Shown: positions 1 through 11,610, numbered from the stretch's first letter. The stretch: DNA of 64,000 nucleotides from Dugong dugon (GCA_030035585.1 CM057462.1:98229234-98293233); one strand, 5' to 3'. Numbers and translations are program-made. The notes: generated by a model from the sequence alone, not told the origin.

Positions 1-176
1 CACTGCAGTGGGGGATGGAATGGAGTGGGGACAGGTTATATAATGCCAAGACTGGGATAAAGGTGATAATGGCAGCTGACAGTCCCTGAGCGCTCACTGT
101 GTACCACACACTGCACTATGTACTTTACTTGGATCATCTGTTTTAAACTTTGAACTCTTATCTGCCACTTAATCTT
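1..176. other. unassigned non-coding sequence
   Basis: No repeat, frame or RNA recognised in this edge segment. Confidence 0.4.
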
Positions 177-371
177 CCACATTGCTGTCAAGTTGTTTCT
201 GACTTATAGTGACCCTATAGGACAGAATAGAACTGCCCCATAGGGTTTTCAAGGCTATAATCTTTGTGGAAGCAGACTGCCACATCTTTCTTCCACATAG
301 CAGCTGGTGGGTTTGAACCACCAACCTTTCGGTCAGCAGCCAGGCACTTAAACACTGCATCACCAGGGCTT
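177..371 (-). repeat. AfroSINE, long form, minus strand
   Basis: The sequence reads in antisense as the shared SINE 3' tail (GACTTATAGTGACCCTATAGG), a middle block (GTGGAAGCAGACTGCCAC), and the tRNA-like head with reversed B-box (GGTTTGAACCACC) ending CACCAGGGCT. It is about 195 bp. The long form differs from the short form by the extra middle block. It is a dead, tRNA-derived SINE copy and not a tRNA gene. Confidence 0.88.
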
Positions 372-576
372 CTTATCTGCCACTTATTCACCTCATAATT
401 TTTGGAAAGTCATTTGATCTCTTATCACATAAGAAGTGAAGGAGAGTTTCCAGTTCTACCTACTCACAAAATAATCTTGAAGTTCTAAGGAGATGATGAA
501 GGTGGATGATCTTTGTCACTTTTGAAGCACGACAGAAATATAAAATATTTAACCATGCCTTATATTTGTTATCTGG
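372..576. other. unassigned non-coding sequence
   Basis: AT-rich unique-looking sequence between two SINEs. No gene or repeat recognised. Confidence 0.35.
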
Positions 577-785
577 GTCCCTGGGTGATACAACAGTTAA
601 GTGCTCAGCTACTAAACAAAAAGTTGGAGGTTTGAATCCACCTGGAGGCACCTCAGCGGAAAGGCCTGGTGATCTATTTCTGAAAGATCACAGTCATTGA
701 AAACCCTGTGGAGCACAATTGTGCTCTGACACACATGTGGTCACTATGAGTTAGAATTGACTAGACAGGAATTGGTTGCTTTTTA
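577..785 (+). repeat. AfroSINE, long form with 'GGTGATACA' head
   Basis: It begins GTCCCTGGGTGATACAACAG and has a B-box-like GGTTTGAATCCACC. The middle block contains GGCCTGGTGATCTATTTCTG and AAAGATCACAG, and the tail GTCACTATGAGTTAGAATTG is followed by a T-rich end. About 210 bp. The same architecture recurs at 14421 and 51804, so this is a distinct AfroSINE subfamily. Confidence 0.88.
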
Positions 786-1000
786 GGTATATTGTTATAT
801 GTGTATTTACTTATATGTTTTACATATATAGTTATATAAATGTTTTCTATATGTGTGTGTTATAAATTTACTTTTATACTTGTATTTATTTTGTTTCAAC
901 AAACTTTTAGCTAGATCTGTGCTCTAAATATATTTGTAGCTGAGAGACAGTCTATCTTACCAAGTCTTGAGGTTAAGAAAAGGCTAAGAGAGTCCAAAGT
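786..1000. other. AT-rich unassigned sequence
   Basis: TA/TG-rich degenerate microsatellite-like sequence around 790-880. No gene seen. Confidence 0.4.
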
Positions 1001-1420
1001 TGCCTCTTAAAGGATGAGGAGGAGTTGCCCAAGTGAAGTGGGGCAGGGGGAGTACAGGACATACCAGACAGAGGCAATAGAATGAGCAAAACTATAATGA
1101 CATCCAACAGCATGGCTTGTACTGGGAAGTAAAAGCCATTTAATGTTAGTAGATGTAGGACGTGAGTCAGAGAGAGTCAAAAAATGACACAAGAGAATTA
1201 GACAAAGGCCAGCTTATACAGGGTATTTCATGCCTACTGATGTGTTTGATCTATATATGTAGAGAGAGAGAGATGATAGGGGACAAATGAACTGTTTTAA
1301 ACAGAGGGATAACATGGTCATATTTGTATTTTAGAAGAATCAATCTGGAGGCAGTATGAAGGATAGATTTGAGGGGAATAAGATCAAAGAAGGAAAATCA
1401 AGTTAGGAGGTTAATATAGT
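1001..1420. repeat. possible ancient CR1-clade (L2/L3-like) LINE relic
   Basis: The text resembles old mammalian LINE tails, with phrases such as GGCAATAGAATGAGCAAA, GATAACATGGTCATATTTG and GAATCAATCTGGAGGCAG. Similar wording recurs near 42.4 kb. The family assignment is weak because the copy is strongly diverged. A short (AG)n run lies at 1261-1273. Confidence 0.35.
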
Positions 1421-1617
1421 AATATAAACTGATAACAAAGTCTCAACTAGAGTAATGACAGTTGGAATGAAGAGAAAGGAATGGATTCCTAAACATATAC
1501 CGGGGGAGGGGGAATGGGAGGACTCACCTTGGAAGATCTGGTGACTGAATATGGCAATTAAAAAAAAGAAGAAAGAAAGAAAGTTCATGGTGAATCCACG
1601 ATCAACAAAAGTTTTTT

Positions 1618-1720
1618 TGGGTGGATGGATGGATGGATGGATGGATGGATGGGGGTGTGGGGGTGGGGAGGTGGGGGATAGGTGATGGTGTGGGAGGGTG
1701 GGTGGATGAATGGATGGATA
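1618..1720. repeat. (TGGA)n microsatellite and G-rich minisatellite
   Basis: About eight TGGA units at 1621-1651 are followed by GGGGGTGTGGGGGTGGGG-type sequence and further imperfect TGGA units to about 1720. The G-runs could form G-quadruplexes, but this is not shown. Confidence 0.9.
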
Positions 1721-1834
1721 ATATGGTTATGTAAATGCTGAATGAGTTTAGTTTGGTTCTGAATCTCTTAAGGTACCAGAGATTTGGTTTTGCTCCTGTA
1801 AGTCTAATTACTCAATGCAATTACTCAGACACTC

Positions 1835-2240
1835 CAATATCAAAATCCCATGCATTCTCCTATGTACCAAACACTGTGCTAGGCTCTGTGGGGGCTGCAA
1901 AAATTAATAATACTGCTCACTCCCTTTGAGAGATTTGTATTCTTGGTAGGGAAACAAGACTTATGGCTAATATTCTAAGGCAGCAAATGATAGGAGCAGA
2001 AGATCAGTAGTTCAAGTTTTCAGATTTGAAAGAGATGGGGCAAGGGTGACCTGAATAGCTTTATGGTACATGTACAAATTTAGCTGGTTCTTGAAGGAGA
2101 CGGACAAAGTCGTCAGGTGAAAGGAACAAGAAAGGAATTCTTACAAGGGAGAATGGAAGGAGCTAAGGAGCTGAGGGGATTGGCAGAGCTGAGTTTTGAG
2201 GATCGTTAGACTAGAGTGTGTCTGAAGAGGCCCTTCCTCT
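1835..2240. repeat. possible old LINE relic (L2/L3-like)
   Basis: It contains CCAAACACTGTGCTAGGCTC followed by GGGGGCTGCAAAAATTAATA, wording typical of ancient mammalian CR1-clade LINE fragments. It is highly diverged and assigned by eye only. Confidence 0.35.
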
Positions 2241-2519
2241 CCTGTAGCCATGAATAGAATATTCTGAGTGATCTAGCTTTTGCACTGACCACTTTGATCT
2301 GTCATAGCAGATTTCTGCAGGGACCTTTGGGGACCTGGAATTTTAGTGATTTTAACAGTGAAATCACTCTTCCTCCCAATTGTCCATTGAACCCCAGCAT
2401 ATAAAATAATATGTATAATAGATAAAAGGAGAACCGAACTTATTGAAGTAAGGAGCTGGCTCCTGTTCATTCAACCACCTCAGAGATGATTCTTAAAACA
2501 GTTATGAGGAAGCTCTAGT

Positions 2520-2670
2520 GTTTGAAAATCTTCATTTTACAGATGGGAAAACTGAAACTCAGAGAGACGATACAACTTGCTCAAAGCCACATACATTAAT
2601 ATCTCCTGATTCGGTGGAGTTAAGCTGTAAATAGAACTCATATCTCCTGAAACAAGGCTGAGCTGGAACA
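2520..2670 (+). repeat. MIR relic
   Basis: The core phrase CATTTTACAGATGGGAAAAC then CTCAGAGAGACGATACAACT matches the MIR 3' half. It is diverged. An 81-codon minus-strand open frame crosses it and is not considered a gene. Confidence 0.6.
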
Positions 2671-3059
2671 ATAGCTACCTCCTTGGTTGGAGAGAGGCAT
2701 ATTGCTAAATCATATACTAAATCATACAGCTTTTGGCCTTTTGTCAGGCATTTCAAGGTGGCATTGTTCTGGGGATATCCAAAGAGTCTCTCTGTAAAAG
2801 CCATGTCTGGTTTCTAATTCAGGTGGTCAGAAGTCACTTAGGAGACTTTTCATTTGTAAACAATGGCCAGAGTGCGGGAATATTAGGATTTGGCAGTGGG
2901 AATGGTCTGATGTGTCTGTACTATCTTAGAGAAGAGTTAATTTCCCCTGCTTTCTGTTCTGAAGAAAATATCCCCACTTTTGACAGATGTTCTAATTCAA
3001 CAATTAACAGTGACTGTGACATGCAAAAATTACCAGTTGCTAAAGCCCTACTTACCTAA

Positions 3060-3765
3060 ATGGCAGATACATAGTATTTTTATACCTGGAGCCTTGGTCT
3101 GTGTGGCTTGAAACACATACTTGCACAGAATCTCTCTGGCTTATGTGTTTCACCACTAACTGTAGTTTATTTTTAAATATTCTAAAAAGGTGCCCGTCGC
3201 AACAGCTTCTGGGTGGTGGGAGGAGAAAAAAAAAAAAGCAATGCTGATGAAATGGCAGCGCTTCAGCCAAAGGGCAGCTTTGTTAGGAGAGCCCCCCCAT
3301 GAGACATTCTGCTCCTGCGGATGAGCGAGCCCTTCCTTGCCACTCAGGTGTCCCGGGTAAAATTAAGATAAGAGATTTTGTCGATTTCAATGCTCCTAGC
3401 TCCCCTCTCTGCATTTTGTCCTCCCTTCATTAATAATAACATGCTTCTTCCATTTGTCCGCTGCAGTTACCAGATTTTTTTCTACACCTTCTTTATTTCC
3501 TCCAACAAAATATTCTCTCAGAAAAATTCAATCTCAGTATTTTTAAAATAACTATACGGCCTCAGTGTTGGAAAATCATTGATAGCTATGATCTCCAAAC
3601 TTTTTGGACTGTACTTGTTTTAGTAAAATAAATGCACACGTACATGTATTTACATATTTGCATATGTATACATACATATGCACATGCATATATAAAAATG
3701 AGGAGAAACTCACAATTTAAGTTACTTATAAAATATATATGCATAGTATATACTTAGCCAGACCA
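3060..3765. other. unique sequence, no repeat recognised
   Basis: About 700 bp without a recognisable mobile element. The 3270-3500 part is CpG-poor, complex sequence and could be an old unique or conserved non-coding block, but conservation cannot be judged from one sequence. A 12-base A-run lies near 3227. Confidence 0.3.
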
Positions 3766-3962
3766 AAACCCGCTGCCATCAAGTAGTTTCTGACTCATGG
3801 TGACCTCATGTATATCAGAGTAGGATTATGCTCCACAGGGTTTTCAATGGTTGATTTTTCCAAAGTAGATCACCAGGTCTTTCTTCCAAGGTGTCTCTGG
3901 GTGGACTTGAATTGCCAAGCTTTTGGTTTGCAGCCAAGCACTTAACTGTGTCACCCAGGGAC
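3766..3962 (-). repeat. AfroSINE, long form, minus strand
   Basis: In antisense it carries the tail (TTTCTGACTCATGGTGACC), CCACAGGGTTTTCAATGG, the middle block AAGTAGATCACCAGGTC, and a tRNA-like head ending GTGTCACCCAGGGA. It is followed within 20 bp by a second copy in the same orientation. Confidence 0.88.
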
Positions 3963-3979
3963 ACAAAGTTAAAACAAAC

Positions 3980-4183
3980 AAACCAGCTGCCATTCCATCA
4001 ATTCCAACTGTGGTGATCCCATGTATTTCAGAGTAGAACAACACTTCATAGGGTTTTTAAGGCTGTGATTTTTCAGAAGCAGTTTGCCAAGTCTTTCTTC
4101 CAAGACAACTCTGAGTGGGTTCAAACTGCCAACCTTTCAGCTAATAATCGAGCACTTAACGGTTATCACCACCCAGGGACTCC
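3980..4183 (-). repeat. AfroSINE, long form, minus strand (second of a pair)
   Basis: It has the same organisation as the copy at 3766: tail, CATAGGGTTTTTAAGGCTG, AGCAGTTTGCCAAGTC, reversed B-box GGTTCAAACTGCC and CACCCAGGGACTCC. The two copies differ at many positions, so they are separate insertions and not a tandem duplication. Confidence 0.87.
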
Positions 4184-5600
4184 AGTATACACTTAGGGAA
4201 ATATTAATAACTAATTAAGGTAGATGCAAATAGTTCAATTAGTCTTCTTGACAACTTCAATAATTTTAACCAACTTGTCATATCTGATTTGAGGGTCAGT
4301 TTTAACTTTCTTAATGTAGCCAATGAAGAGCTCATGCAGGACTAGGAGATGTCTTAGTTCTAGTGTTTGCTGGTAGTTAGATACTACATAAATCAATGTG
4401 CAGTTCCTTAGTCACAAGAGGATCTTGTGATTGTTAGTTTGATAACAGATAATATAATCTGTTTACCTATTTTGTAAATGGTAACATGTGACAATGTCCC
4501 AAAAGCGATCCCTGAATGAAGGCACCACTGCCAGCCTCTCTTCACCATGGAAGGGCCACTCTTCCAGCAGGTACTTCTTCACTGACCTATGGATTCCAGT
4601 GAAGAGTCTGGTCTCAATCAGGATAATAAATACTAGTACATTTTTCTCTTCTTTTTACATTAAAAAAGTAAAAGTTCTCATATTCAATTCCCATATTCAG
4701 TGGCTCGTCTTGAACATGCCACTTTAGAGGCTGCAGATGGGCCTTGTGAGTGGGTCCCCACTGTCCGGTTCTAGAAGGAGTCACTTGTACGTTTGGATGT
4801 CTGTGTGGTTCGCATTGACTGTGAGGCATTGGAGAGAGGCAGTGTGTAATGGGGGCAGCTGCTCGGTGATCAGAGATCTGGTTTCTAGGAGCTGAGGGCT
4901 GTACACAGTCCAACTCAAGTTCTTTAAATCCACATTTGCAGGTGACCCTGTGTGCATGCCAGAAAGGTATGATCAGCCTGGCTGTGAATAAGCCAGCCGG
5001 AGTATGCCTGACCTGATCTCATAAGTGCTAACTTGTAAAGATCAGTGGGGTTCTCTTTCTACCTTGGTCCCCAGTCCCTTCATAACAGTTTGTTCTCTCT
5101 CTCTAATGATGTGATTCCCTCACCACTTTCTGGCAATTGGGTTCACTGCTGTTTTCTTTGGCTTACCGTTCAAGGCACCCATAGTACTTCCAAGCAGAGC
5201 ATGCCTTGCTCCTGATACCCAACCATGTACCAATTCCTGTGGGTTCTATTCCACAGTGTCATTCACATTTACTTACTCTTCTCTATCTTCACTGTTAGCA
5301 CCCCAAATCAGGCCTCATTGTGTCTTGGGGTACTGTTACTGGTATAACAGTACTCCACTGGTATCCCTGGCTTCCATCTCTCCCCTCATTCAAACCTCTC
5401 CACACTAGTGCCACCTCCAAATATGCCTCTTCTTTGCTTGGAAATTTCCAGTGCTCTTTCATTGATTATGCCATTAAGCAATCAGCACTCATGTTGGCAC
5501 TAATGTATGTGCCCAATCTGCCTTTTATGACTTACTGCGTTTCTCTCTTAAATTATTTTATGTTCCAGACAAATGAATATTTCTGCTATTCCTTTAACAA
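4184..5600. other. unassigned non-coding sequence
   Basis: No recognisable mobile element or gene. Open frames of 79-129 codons here (for example 5320-5709, plus) show low-complexity composition and no domain that I recognise, and they are treated as chance frames. Confidence 0.4.
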
Positions 5601-5619
5601 ACCCTACGTTTCAAAACTT

Positions 5620-5835
5620 TGTGTCTTTTTAGCTGGTTTCCTCTACCTGAAATACAATTTCCTCACCTTAATCCGTTCATTCAACCATTACTTTTTGAAC
5701 ACCTACTAAGATTTTCAAAATCTCTTGCCTGTAAAACGTCTACCTGTCCTTCTAGTCCCAAATCAAATATAGCCTCCTCCATAAAGCCTTTCTTGTCTTT
5801 CTAAAGCAATACCATTTCCATGTCTTTTAAATTTC
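5620..5835 (+). repeat. L2-like LINE relic
   Basis: It contains AACACCTACTAAGATTTTC, then AAATCAAATATAGCCTCCTC and ATAAAGCCTTTCTTGTCTTT, wording typical of L2 3' ends. Diverged. Confidence 0.45.
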
Positions 5836-5894
5836 CTCAGTATTTTATTTGTAATTTTCTTATGTTACTCTTCTTTATTTGTTTTGTCTTATAC

Positions 5895-6120
5895 TTTGAC
5901 TGAAACCATTTAGTGAACACCTAGCCAAGCACTGCAATAGGTAATATATGATCGTATTTAATACCCCCACTATCTTTGTTAGGGCAATAATCTTATCTCC
6001 ATTTTAAATATGAGGAAAATGAAACTCAGAGAAATTAAGTAACTTACCCAAGGCCAAAGTTTGAGAGTCAGGAATCAAACCCAAGCCTGAGCTCTTCCCT
6101 GATTATGTTACCCTGATTAC
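5895..6120 (+). repeat. MIR
   Basis: Nearly full-length MIR: AGTGAACACCTAGCCAAGCA, ATCTCCATTTTAAATATGAG, AACTCAGAGAAATTAAGTAA, then CAGGAATCAAACCCAAGCCT. Confidence 0.8.
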
Positions 6121-6357
6121 AATAATCTTTGTACTAGTTTTGTCCCAAGTAATATATCACAGACTTCTTGAAGACATGGTCTATGTCTTATTACTTCAGT
6201 GCTGGCCACATTATATTTATATGTGGAATTGAATTGATTGAGTTTAATTCAGTTTAACTGTAGCTAGGAGACATTGGAATAGGGAAGGCAAAGGAGTTGG
6301 TGGTCTCAACATGCCTTTAGATTGGCTAACCTCACTCAAAAAAAGAAAAAAACAAAA

Positions 6358-6513
6358 TAAATCCATTGCCATCAAGTCGATTCTGACTCATAGCAACCCT
6401 ATAGGACAGAGTAGAACTGCCCCATAGGGTTTCCAAGGAGCGCCTGGTGGATTCAAACTGCCAACCTTTTGGTTAGCAGCCGAGCTCTTAACCACTGTGC
6501 CACCAGGGCTCCA
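6358..6513 (-). repeat. AfroSINE, short form, minus strand
   Basis: Well preserved: CCATTGCCATCAAGTCGATT, CTATAGGACAGAGTAGAACT, GGTTTCCAAGGAGCGCCTGG, reversed B-box GGATTCAAACTGCC, and CCACTGTGCCACCAGGGCTC. About 155 bp. This is the younger-looking short form lacking the middle block. The A-rich run at 6341-6360 (AAAAAAGAAAAAAACAAAAT) borders its tail end. Confidence 0.93.
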
Positions 6514-7373
6514 GTATGGACATTTTCCCACACAGATCATATAGGGCCTGAAAAACTCAGTCAGCCTCAGTCCACATAGGTCTTAATTTTCTAGATGTTG
6601 CTATTGCCTAACTCCTGGCTTCCACACAATCTGTTGTAGCTTGAAATATTCACAATGTTAATGCTGATTACTGAATAAAGTGGCAATTAACTGTTCATGG
6701 CATAATTTCTATGTTTCGCTGGAACAGTGCTAATAGTACATTGTGTCTGTCCATTCTAAGAGGGGGAGGGGGTGGCAGCAGAATAGCACTATGGGCTGCA
6801 CAGTAAGTGCTAATGTCAGTCAAGGCATTCAGTTACTGCATTAAGAGCCACAGAAGACTTGGACTATGTGATAGGTGAAAAACGTGAGCCTGCCTTCAGT
6901 CCTGCCCCTCTGGGAGTTAAATTTGTCTGAGACTCAGAGAACCTTCCTCTATGGTCTTTGCTGCTTTATATTTGCTGGTATTTCAAAGGACAAATGAAGA
7001 TACATTTTACAGACTAGGTCCCTCCTCAGCAACAGCTGAGGCCACAGACCTTCTGTAAAACTGTTCCTGTGACACAAGGAATTTCTCTCTACCTTGCTAC
7101 GCTCACAGTCTCAACTTCCATGTCTCCACAGCCGTTCTTCAGCTTCTAATTTTCTCATCTCTGCTCTGCATTTTTAAATTAAAACTTTTCTTCAAACTGA
7201 ATCATCATTTCTAGATGCTGACTTCATCTCCTCTCTGCTCTAGCTTTAGCTCCCACAGCCAATGACCTGCATCAGCTTCTAGACCCACCCCAGATCAGAA
7301 TCCAGACCACACTGTTCTAGCAAACCTTGCAGTAAGCTATGCTGGAGCTCAGTGGCAGGCAGGCTGGTGGTAG

Positions 7374-7500
7374 TTGTTGTTAGCTGCTCTCAAGCTTGAC
7401 GCCTACTCATGGCAACCCCATGTACTACAGGATCTGACAATTGTGATCCATAGGGTTTTCACAGGCAAATTTTTGGAAATAGATCAGCAGGAGGCACGCT
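7374..7500 (-). repeat. AfroSINE/RTE-tail fragment, minus strand
   Basis: It starts GTTGTTGTTAGCTGCTCTCA, as RTE-type tails do, followed by CTACTCATGGCAACCCCATG and ATAGGGTTTTCACAGGC, then a truncated middle block. The head is missing. Confidence 0.75.
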
Positions 7501-7749
7501 GGGATGGGAGTAGAAATGGGAATGAGAAGGACTGCAGGGCTGACCACTGAAGAGAAAGGCCATCAAGCCATATCATACTCCCACAGGAGCCTGGAGAAGG
7601 GCGCCAACATCAAGGCCCAAGATGGTTCTATCTGATGGACAGTGCATGGAGGTTAGAGTTCTGGTTAGTGGTAACATTTATACTGGTGACAGCTTTGTCC
7701 ATGTGAGTGATTTATACAATTTAGGGAAGTCTATCCTTGCTAAAGTCTG

Positions 7750-7960
7750 GCACTCAGTGAGTTAGGCATAATGAAAAAGAATTCTGGGCTTTGGAGTTAA
7801 AACAACTTGGCTTCTAATCCCTGCCTGATACCTAATTTAGCTCACTGACTTTGGACAACTTGATTTCTGTGAGCCTTAGTTCCTTCATCTAGAAATAAGG
7901 GAAATGATTATCACCTTATAAAGCTGTGATGATCTTTAAATATGGTAATCTAAACCAAAC
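7750..7960 (-). repeat. MIR, minus strand
   Basis: Reads in antisense as MIR: GACTTTGGACAACTTGATTT, GAGCCTTAGTTCCTTCATCT, AGAAATAAGGGAAATGATTA. Confidence 0.75.
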
Positions 7961-7984
7961 ACACAGAATCTGACACTCAATAAA

Positions 7985-8198
7985 GTGTGTGTGTGTGTTA
8001 GGTGCCATCGAGTCAGTTCTGACTCATAGTGACACTATGTACAACGGAACAAAACACTGCCTGGTCCTGCGCCATCCTCACAATCTCACAATCTTTGTTA
8101 TGCTTGAGCCCATTGTTGCAGTAACTGTGTCAATCCATCTCGTTGAGGGTCTTCCTCTTTTTCACTGACCCTCTACTTTACCAACTACTCAATAGTTA
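7985..8198 (-). repeat. RTE LINE 3' end, 5'-truncated, minus strand
   Basis: It carries the characteristic RTE end TTAGGTGCCATCGAGTCAGT, then CTATGTACAACGGAACAAAA, CATTGTTGCAGTAACTGTGT, CATCTCGTTGAGGGTCTTCC and CTGACCCTCTACTTTACCAA. It is the reverse complement of the end of the near full-length element at 38049-41220. It borders a short (GT)n run at 7987-8000. Confidence 0.85.
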
Positions 8199-8211
8199 CT
8201 CACATTAGGTA

Positions 8212-8591
8212 GTGTATTAGTTTCTGTGGCATGTCTAATAAATTACCACAAGGTATTTGGCTTTAGAAAAGAGAAATTTATTGTCTTATAGTTCTAGAGG
8301 CTGGGACTCTAAGATCACGGTGTCAGCCAAGTTCATTCCTTCTGAGGCTTTGAGGAAGAATCTGCTCCATGACTCTCTCCTAGCTTCTGGCAGCTCCAGG
8401 CATTCCTTGGCTTGCACAGTGTCCTTCCTCTATCTCCTTGTCACTGTGCATTTTCTCCTCTTTTATAAAGATGCCAGTCATGTAGGATTAGGAACCTCCC
8501 TACTCTAATATAACTTGTTTCCAAAGGATCACAGTCACAAGTGCAGGACTTCAACATATCTTTGTTGGGGACACAATTCAATCTATAACAG
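8212..8591 (-). repeat. MaLR-type solo LTR, older copy
   Basis: Read on the plus strand it runs TGTATTAGTTTCTGTGGCAT ... ACAATTCAATCTATAACA. It shares the layout of the TSD-flanked LTRs at 21350, 36722, 50821 and 54547 but is more diverged and shorter. No convincing 5-bp TSD was found. An 83-codon open frame inside it is incidental. Confidence 0.75.
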
Positions 8592-9615
8592 ATGATAAGG
8601 TTCAGACCCCAGTAAGAAGGTGACAGGATGTGGGCAGATGACAGTTAGTGACTTAGGTTAAGTTCTCAGCATTGGAAATGAGGTGCAAATCAGTGGAAAT
8701 AAAGTGCAAGGTCAGAAGAATAAAAATGCAGTTGAAGCAGAGTGAGCCAAAGTCAGGAGAAGAGAGTGTTAGGGTTCCCAGAGATACCTGACAATCAGAC
8801 AAGACAGACTGTAGACTTCACTAGCCAGTAGATCAGAGGCTGCTAATGCTCTCCCTACCTGAGTCAAATTTGGTTCAGGAATTGGGCTGGGGGCACTTGA
8901 AGCCCATGGATGACTAGACAATGGCATTGCAAAGCAGGCTATCCTCTCTGGTAGATGATGACGGCAGCTGCCTGAGAAGCAAAGGGATGGGCACTGCCAG
9001 CAGGCCCGCCTGCCTCCAACCTTTGCCAGGAGCTGGTGCAGCCACCTAGAATCCAGGTCCCAGGAGCCAGGAGCACAGGTTTCAATGGAACTGTACTTGG
9101 CTCCTGTGTTACAAAATCTGAGTAGGGCAGAAAGTTGCTGGTGTTCAGGAAACAGCTTGAAACAGAATAGAGTCATTTGAAACCCATCTCATATAAGGGA
9201 CAAAGCACATTAGAAATGAAGTCCCAGGATGCTCACTGACAAGTCTGAGTGCTCCCTTCTCTGTTGCTTTTGCTGTTTCTTGGCTCATTTATCTATGCCA
9301 GGCACTTAGACCTGCTGTCACAGCTATAGCATGTGTGTATGTGTCTGGGCTTGCACACATGCATGTGCATGTATGCGTGTATAAAAATAAGACAAGTGTG
9401 AGTATTGGAACATCAACGGGTACAGTAATCAAGAACACTAAATATTTTAAGGGATCCTTGATTTCAATGTTTCTTTCCATATAATCATAGTTTCTATAAG
9501 CATTCCTAGCCCAGACTTTAAACTCCATGAGAACAAAGAGGATTTCCAGTGCTTACCTAGCACGGAGTAGGTGCCTAGGAAATATCAGTCAAATGAATCA
9601 TCTGTGTTTCAGGAT
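8592..9615. other. unassigned non-coding sequence
   Basis: No recognisable repeat. A 135-codon minus-strand open frame (8769-9176) has no recognisable domain and no supporting splice or codon signal. Degenerate (GT/CA)n text occurs at 9335-9385. Confidence 0.4.
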
Positions 9616-9775
9616 CTGTGTGAGGTACTTTATTATATTACTTAATTTTTATCACAACCCTGTGAAGTAAGTATCATTAACTTACTTTTATCAATAGCAA
9701 AACTGAGATTCAGAGAAAGGCCATACAAAATTTGTAAGTGGCAGAGTTGGGAAATAGCCTATCCTCTAGCTCATG
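9616..9775 (+). repeat. MIR fragment
   Basis: GTGAGGTACTTTATTATATT, CACAACCCTGTGAAGTAAGT and AAACTGAGATTCAGAGAAAG match the MIR 3' half. Confidence 0.7.
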
Positions 9776-10620
9776 TACCATATAGTGTGTTCAGATTTTA
9801 TATTTGGAAACATGGTTATTCATCACCATAGGCCTACAGCAGGAGGGAGAACACTCAGGATTTCTTGAGTTAAATGGGGAAAATAAATTATCAGAGAGGG
9901 AAGGAGTAAGAATCCGCCATTTCCAGAATGATGTAATTAACATTAACCCTCTGCGCCCTGGTAGTGCTGCCAGATTTAGCACATAAAAACGCAAGCTCAC
10001 CAGGTAAATTTGAATTTCTGAAAACAATAATTCTTTTTTTAGCATGAGTATATCTCAAATATTGCACGGGACATACTTATACTAAAAATTATTTGTTATT
10101 TATTTGAATTTAAAAATAAACTGGGCATCCTCCATTTTATCTGACAACGGTATCCTGGTTTGACCTATATATAAGGTAGTACCTAGAGTGATGAGAATGG
10201 AGTTAGACTTGAAGAGGTCATTTAAAAGTGTTACAAGTTTGTGTGACTTTGTATCTTTTCAGACACTCAATAATTCCTATTTTATTATTATTTTTTAACT
10301 GTCCCGTGCAAGGAGCTGTGAAGGAGAGAGAAATGTGTGGGACACAGTTAATCCTGCTTCAGTACTTAGAGTCTAGTAGAAGAGCAAAGCAAAGTACATA
10401 AAGCCATTGTGATATTAAGCTGTAGTAGGTAGGGGATACAGTGCTGGGGGAGATTTCATCTGGCCTGGATGCAGGAAAGGCTTCTTGGGAAAGCATTTAC
10501 TCCAACTAGGGCATTGGATGTGACCCAGTCTCATTTCCACAATTCCCTTCTATCATCTAAGCTTCATACTACTGCCGGAATGATCTCCCAAAATGCAAGT
10601 ATATATATCCTTGCCCTTGC

Positions 10621-10775
10621 TTGGAAAAGCCTGGTGGTTTAGCGGTTAAGAGTTTGGCTGCTAACCAAAAGATCAGCAGTTTGAATCCATCAGGTACTCC
10701 TTGGAAACCCTATGAGGCAGTTCTACTTTGTCCTATAGGGTCACTAAGAGTCAGAATCAACTCTGCAGCAATGGG
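10621..10775 (+). repeat. AfroSINE, short form
   Basis: Head GCCTGGTGGTTTAGCGGTTA (A-box region), B-box GCAGTTTGAATCCATC, then CTTGGAAACCCTATGAGGCA and tail GGGTCACTAAGAGTCAGAAT. About 150 bp. Confidence 0.93.
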
Positions 10776-10839
10776 CCCTTGCTTAAATTCCCCATTACTT
10801 TTTAAATTAAATCACAAACTCTCCTGCATAGGATAAAAG

Positions 10840-11335
10840 TCCTGTCTGACCAGGACGCTGGGTACTGCCCTAGCCTCATCTCCACTCTGCCTTAGCTATG
10901 AAGAAGCATCCTGCATCTTCAATTTTGCTCTCCTTGACCTCATTCCTTCCCTGAAGCTAGGCCATCTCCCTGATTTGGCTTCATTTTTTCCTCACCTGCC
11001 TATCTCCTCCTCTCTTATATATGGCTAATAGGTATGAAGCACCTTCTATAGGCCCAGTTCTTTACTAGGTTCTTAAATTCTTTAATCCTCCAAGACTCAG
11101 TTAAAGTTATACCTTTTTGAAGCACACTTTCCCTGACCACAAGTTTTCCTTTATCAGAACACCTGTAACCAGGTTTGGTCATCGTCAGCTTGCTTCTCTG
11201 TCTCTACTATGAAGTGAGCTCTTTGAACCAAGAGGTAGCACGGTACTTTTCTCTGTATCTTCAGGATCTAAACACCTTGCCAGGCATGTGGAGAGGACTT
11301 GGGCATTTATTTCATGAATGAATGACTATTCCAAG
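10840..11335 (+). repeat. L2 LINE 3' end relic
   Basis: It contains CACACTTTCCCTGACCACAA, TATGAAGTGAGCTCTTTGAA, ACACCTTGCCAGGCATGTGG and ATTTCATGAATGAATGACTA, an order typical of L2. Confidence 0.65.
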
Positions 11336-11359
11336 GTAATTAGAATCTTCCTTTAATAA

Positions 11360-11610
11360 TAATGTTACTACTAATAACAATAGCTATCATTTACTGAGCC
11401 AGGCACTGTCTTAAGTATTTTATATACATGACTTTATTTAATACTCTCAGTGACTACATGAGGTATAATTTTTCATAATACCCATTTCACAGATGAGGAA
11501 ACAGAGATTAGAGACATTAACTAACTTGCCCAAGTTAGTGGTGGAGTTGGCATTCAAACCCAGATATGTCTGACTACAGAGTCTATAATCATTAGGCTGT
11601 CCTGCCTCTC
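11360..11610 (+). repeat. MIR, near full length
   Basis: AATAGCTATCATTTACTGAG, CCAGGCACTGTCTTAAGTAT, CCCATTTCACAGATGAGGAA, ACTTGCCCAAGTTAGTGGTG and CATTCAAACCCAGATATGTC appear in order. One of the best preserved MIRs here. Confidence 0.88.

Noticed and set aside
1618-1720. Direct repeats considered as a CRISPR array or satellite origin
   Set aside because: A simple (TGGA)n microsatellite in a mammalian genome.
5320-5709. 129-codon plus-strand open frame
   Set aside because: Low-complexity aromatic and Ser-rich reading without a family signature. Its end overlaps an L2-like relic.
8769-9176. 135-codon minus-strand open frame
   Set aside because: No recognisable domain, no splice context, and a composition like other chance frames here.
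10621-10700. tRNA-like A-box and B-box
   Set aside because: They belong to the head of an AfroSINE. No cloverleaf or acceptor stem closes, so it is not a tRNA gene.
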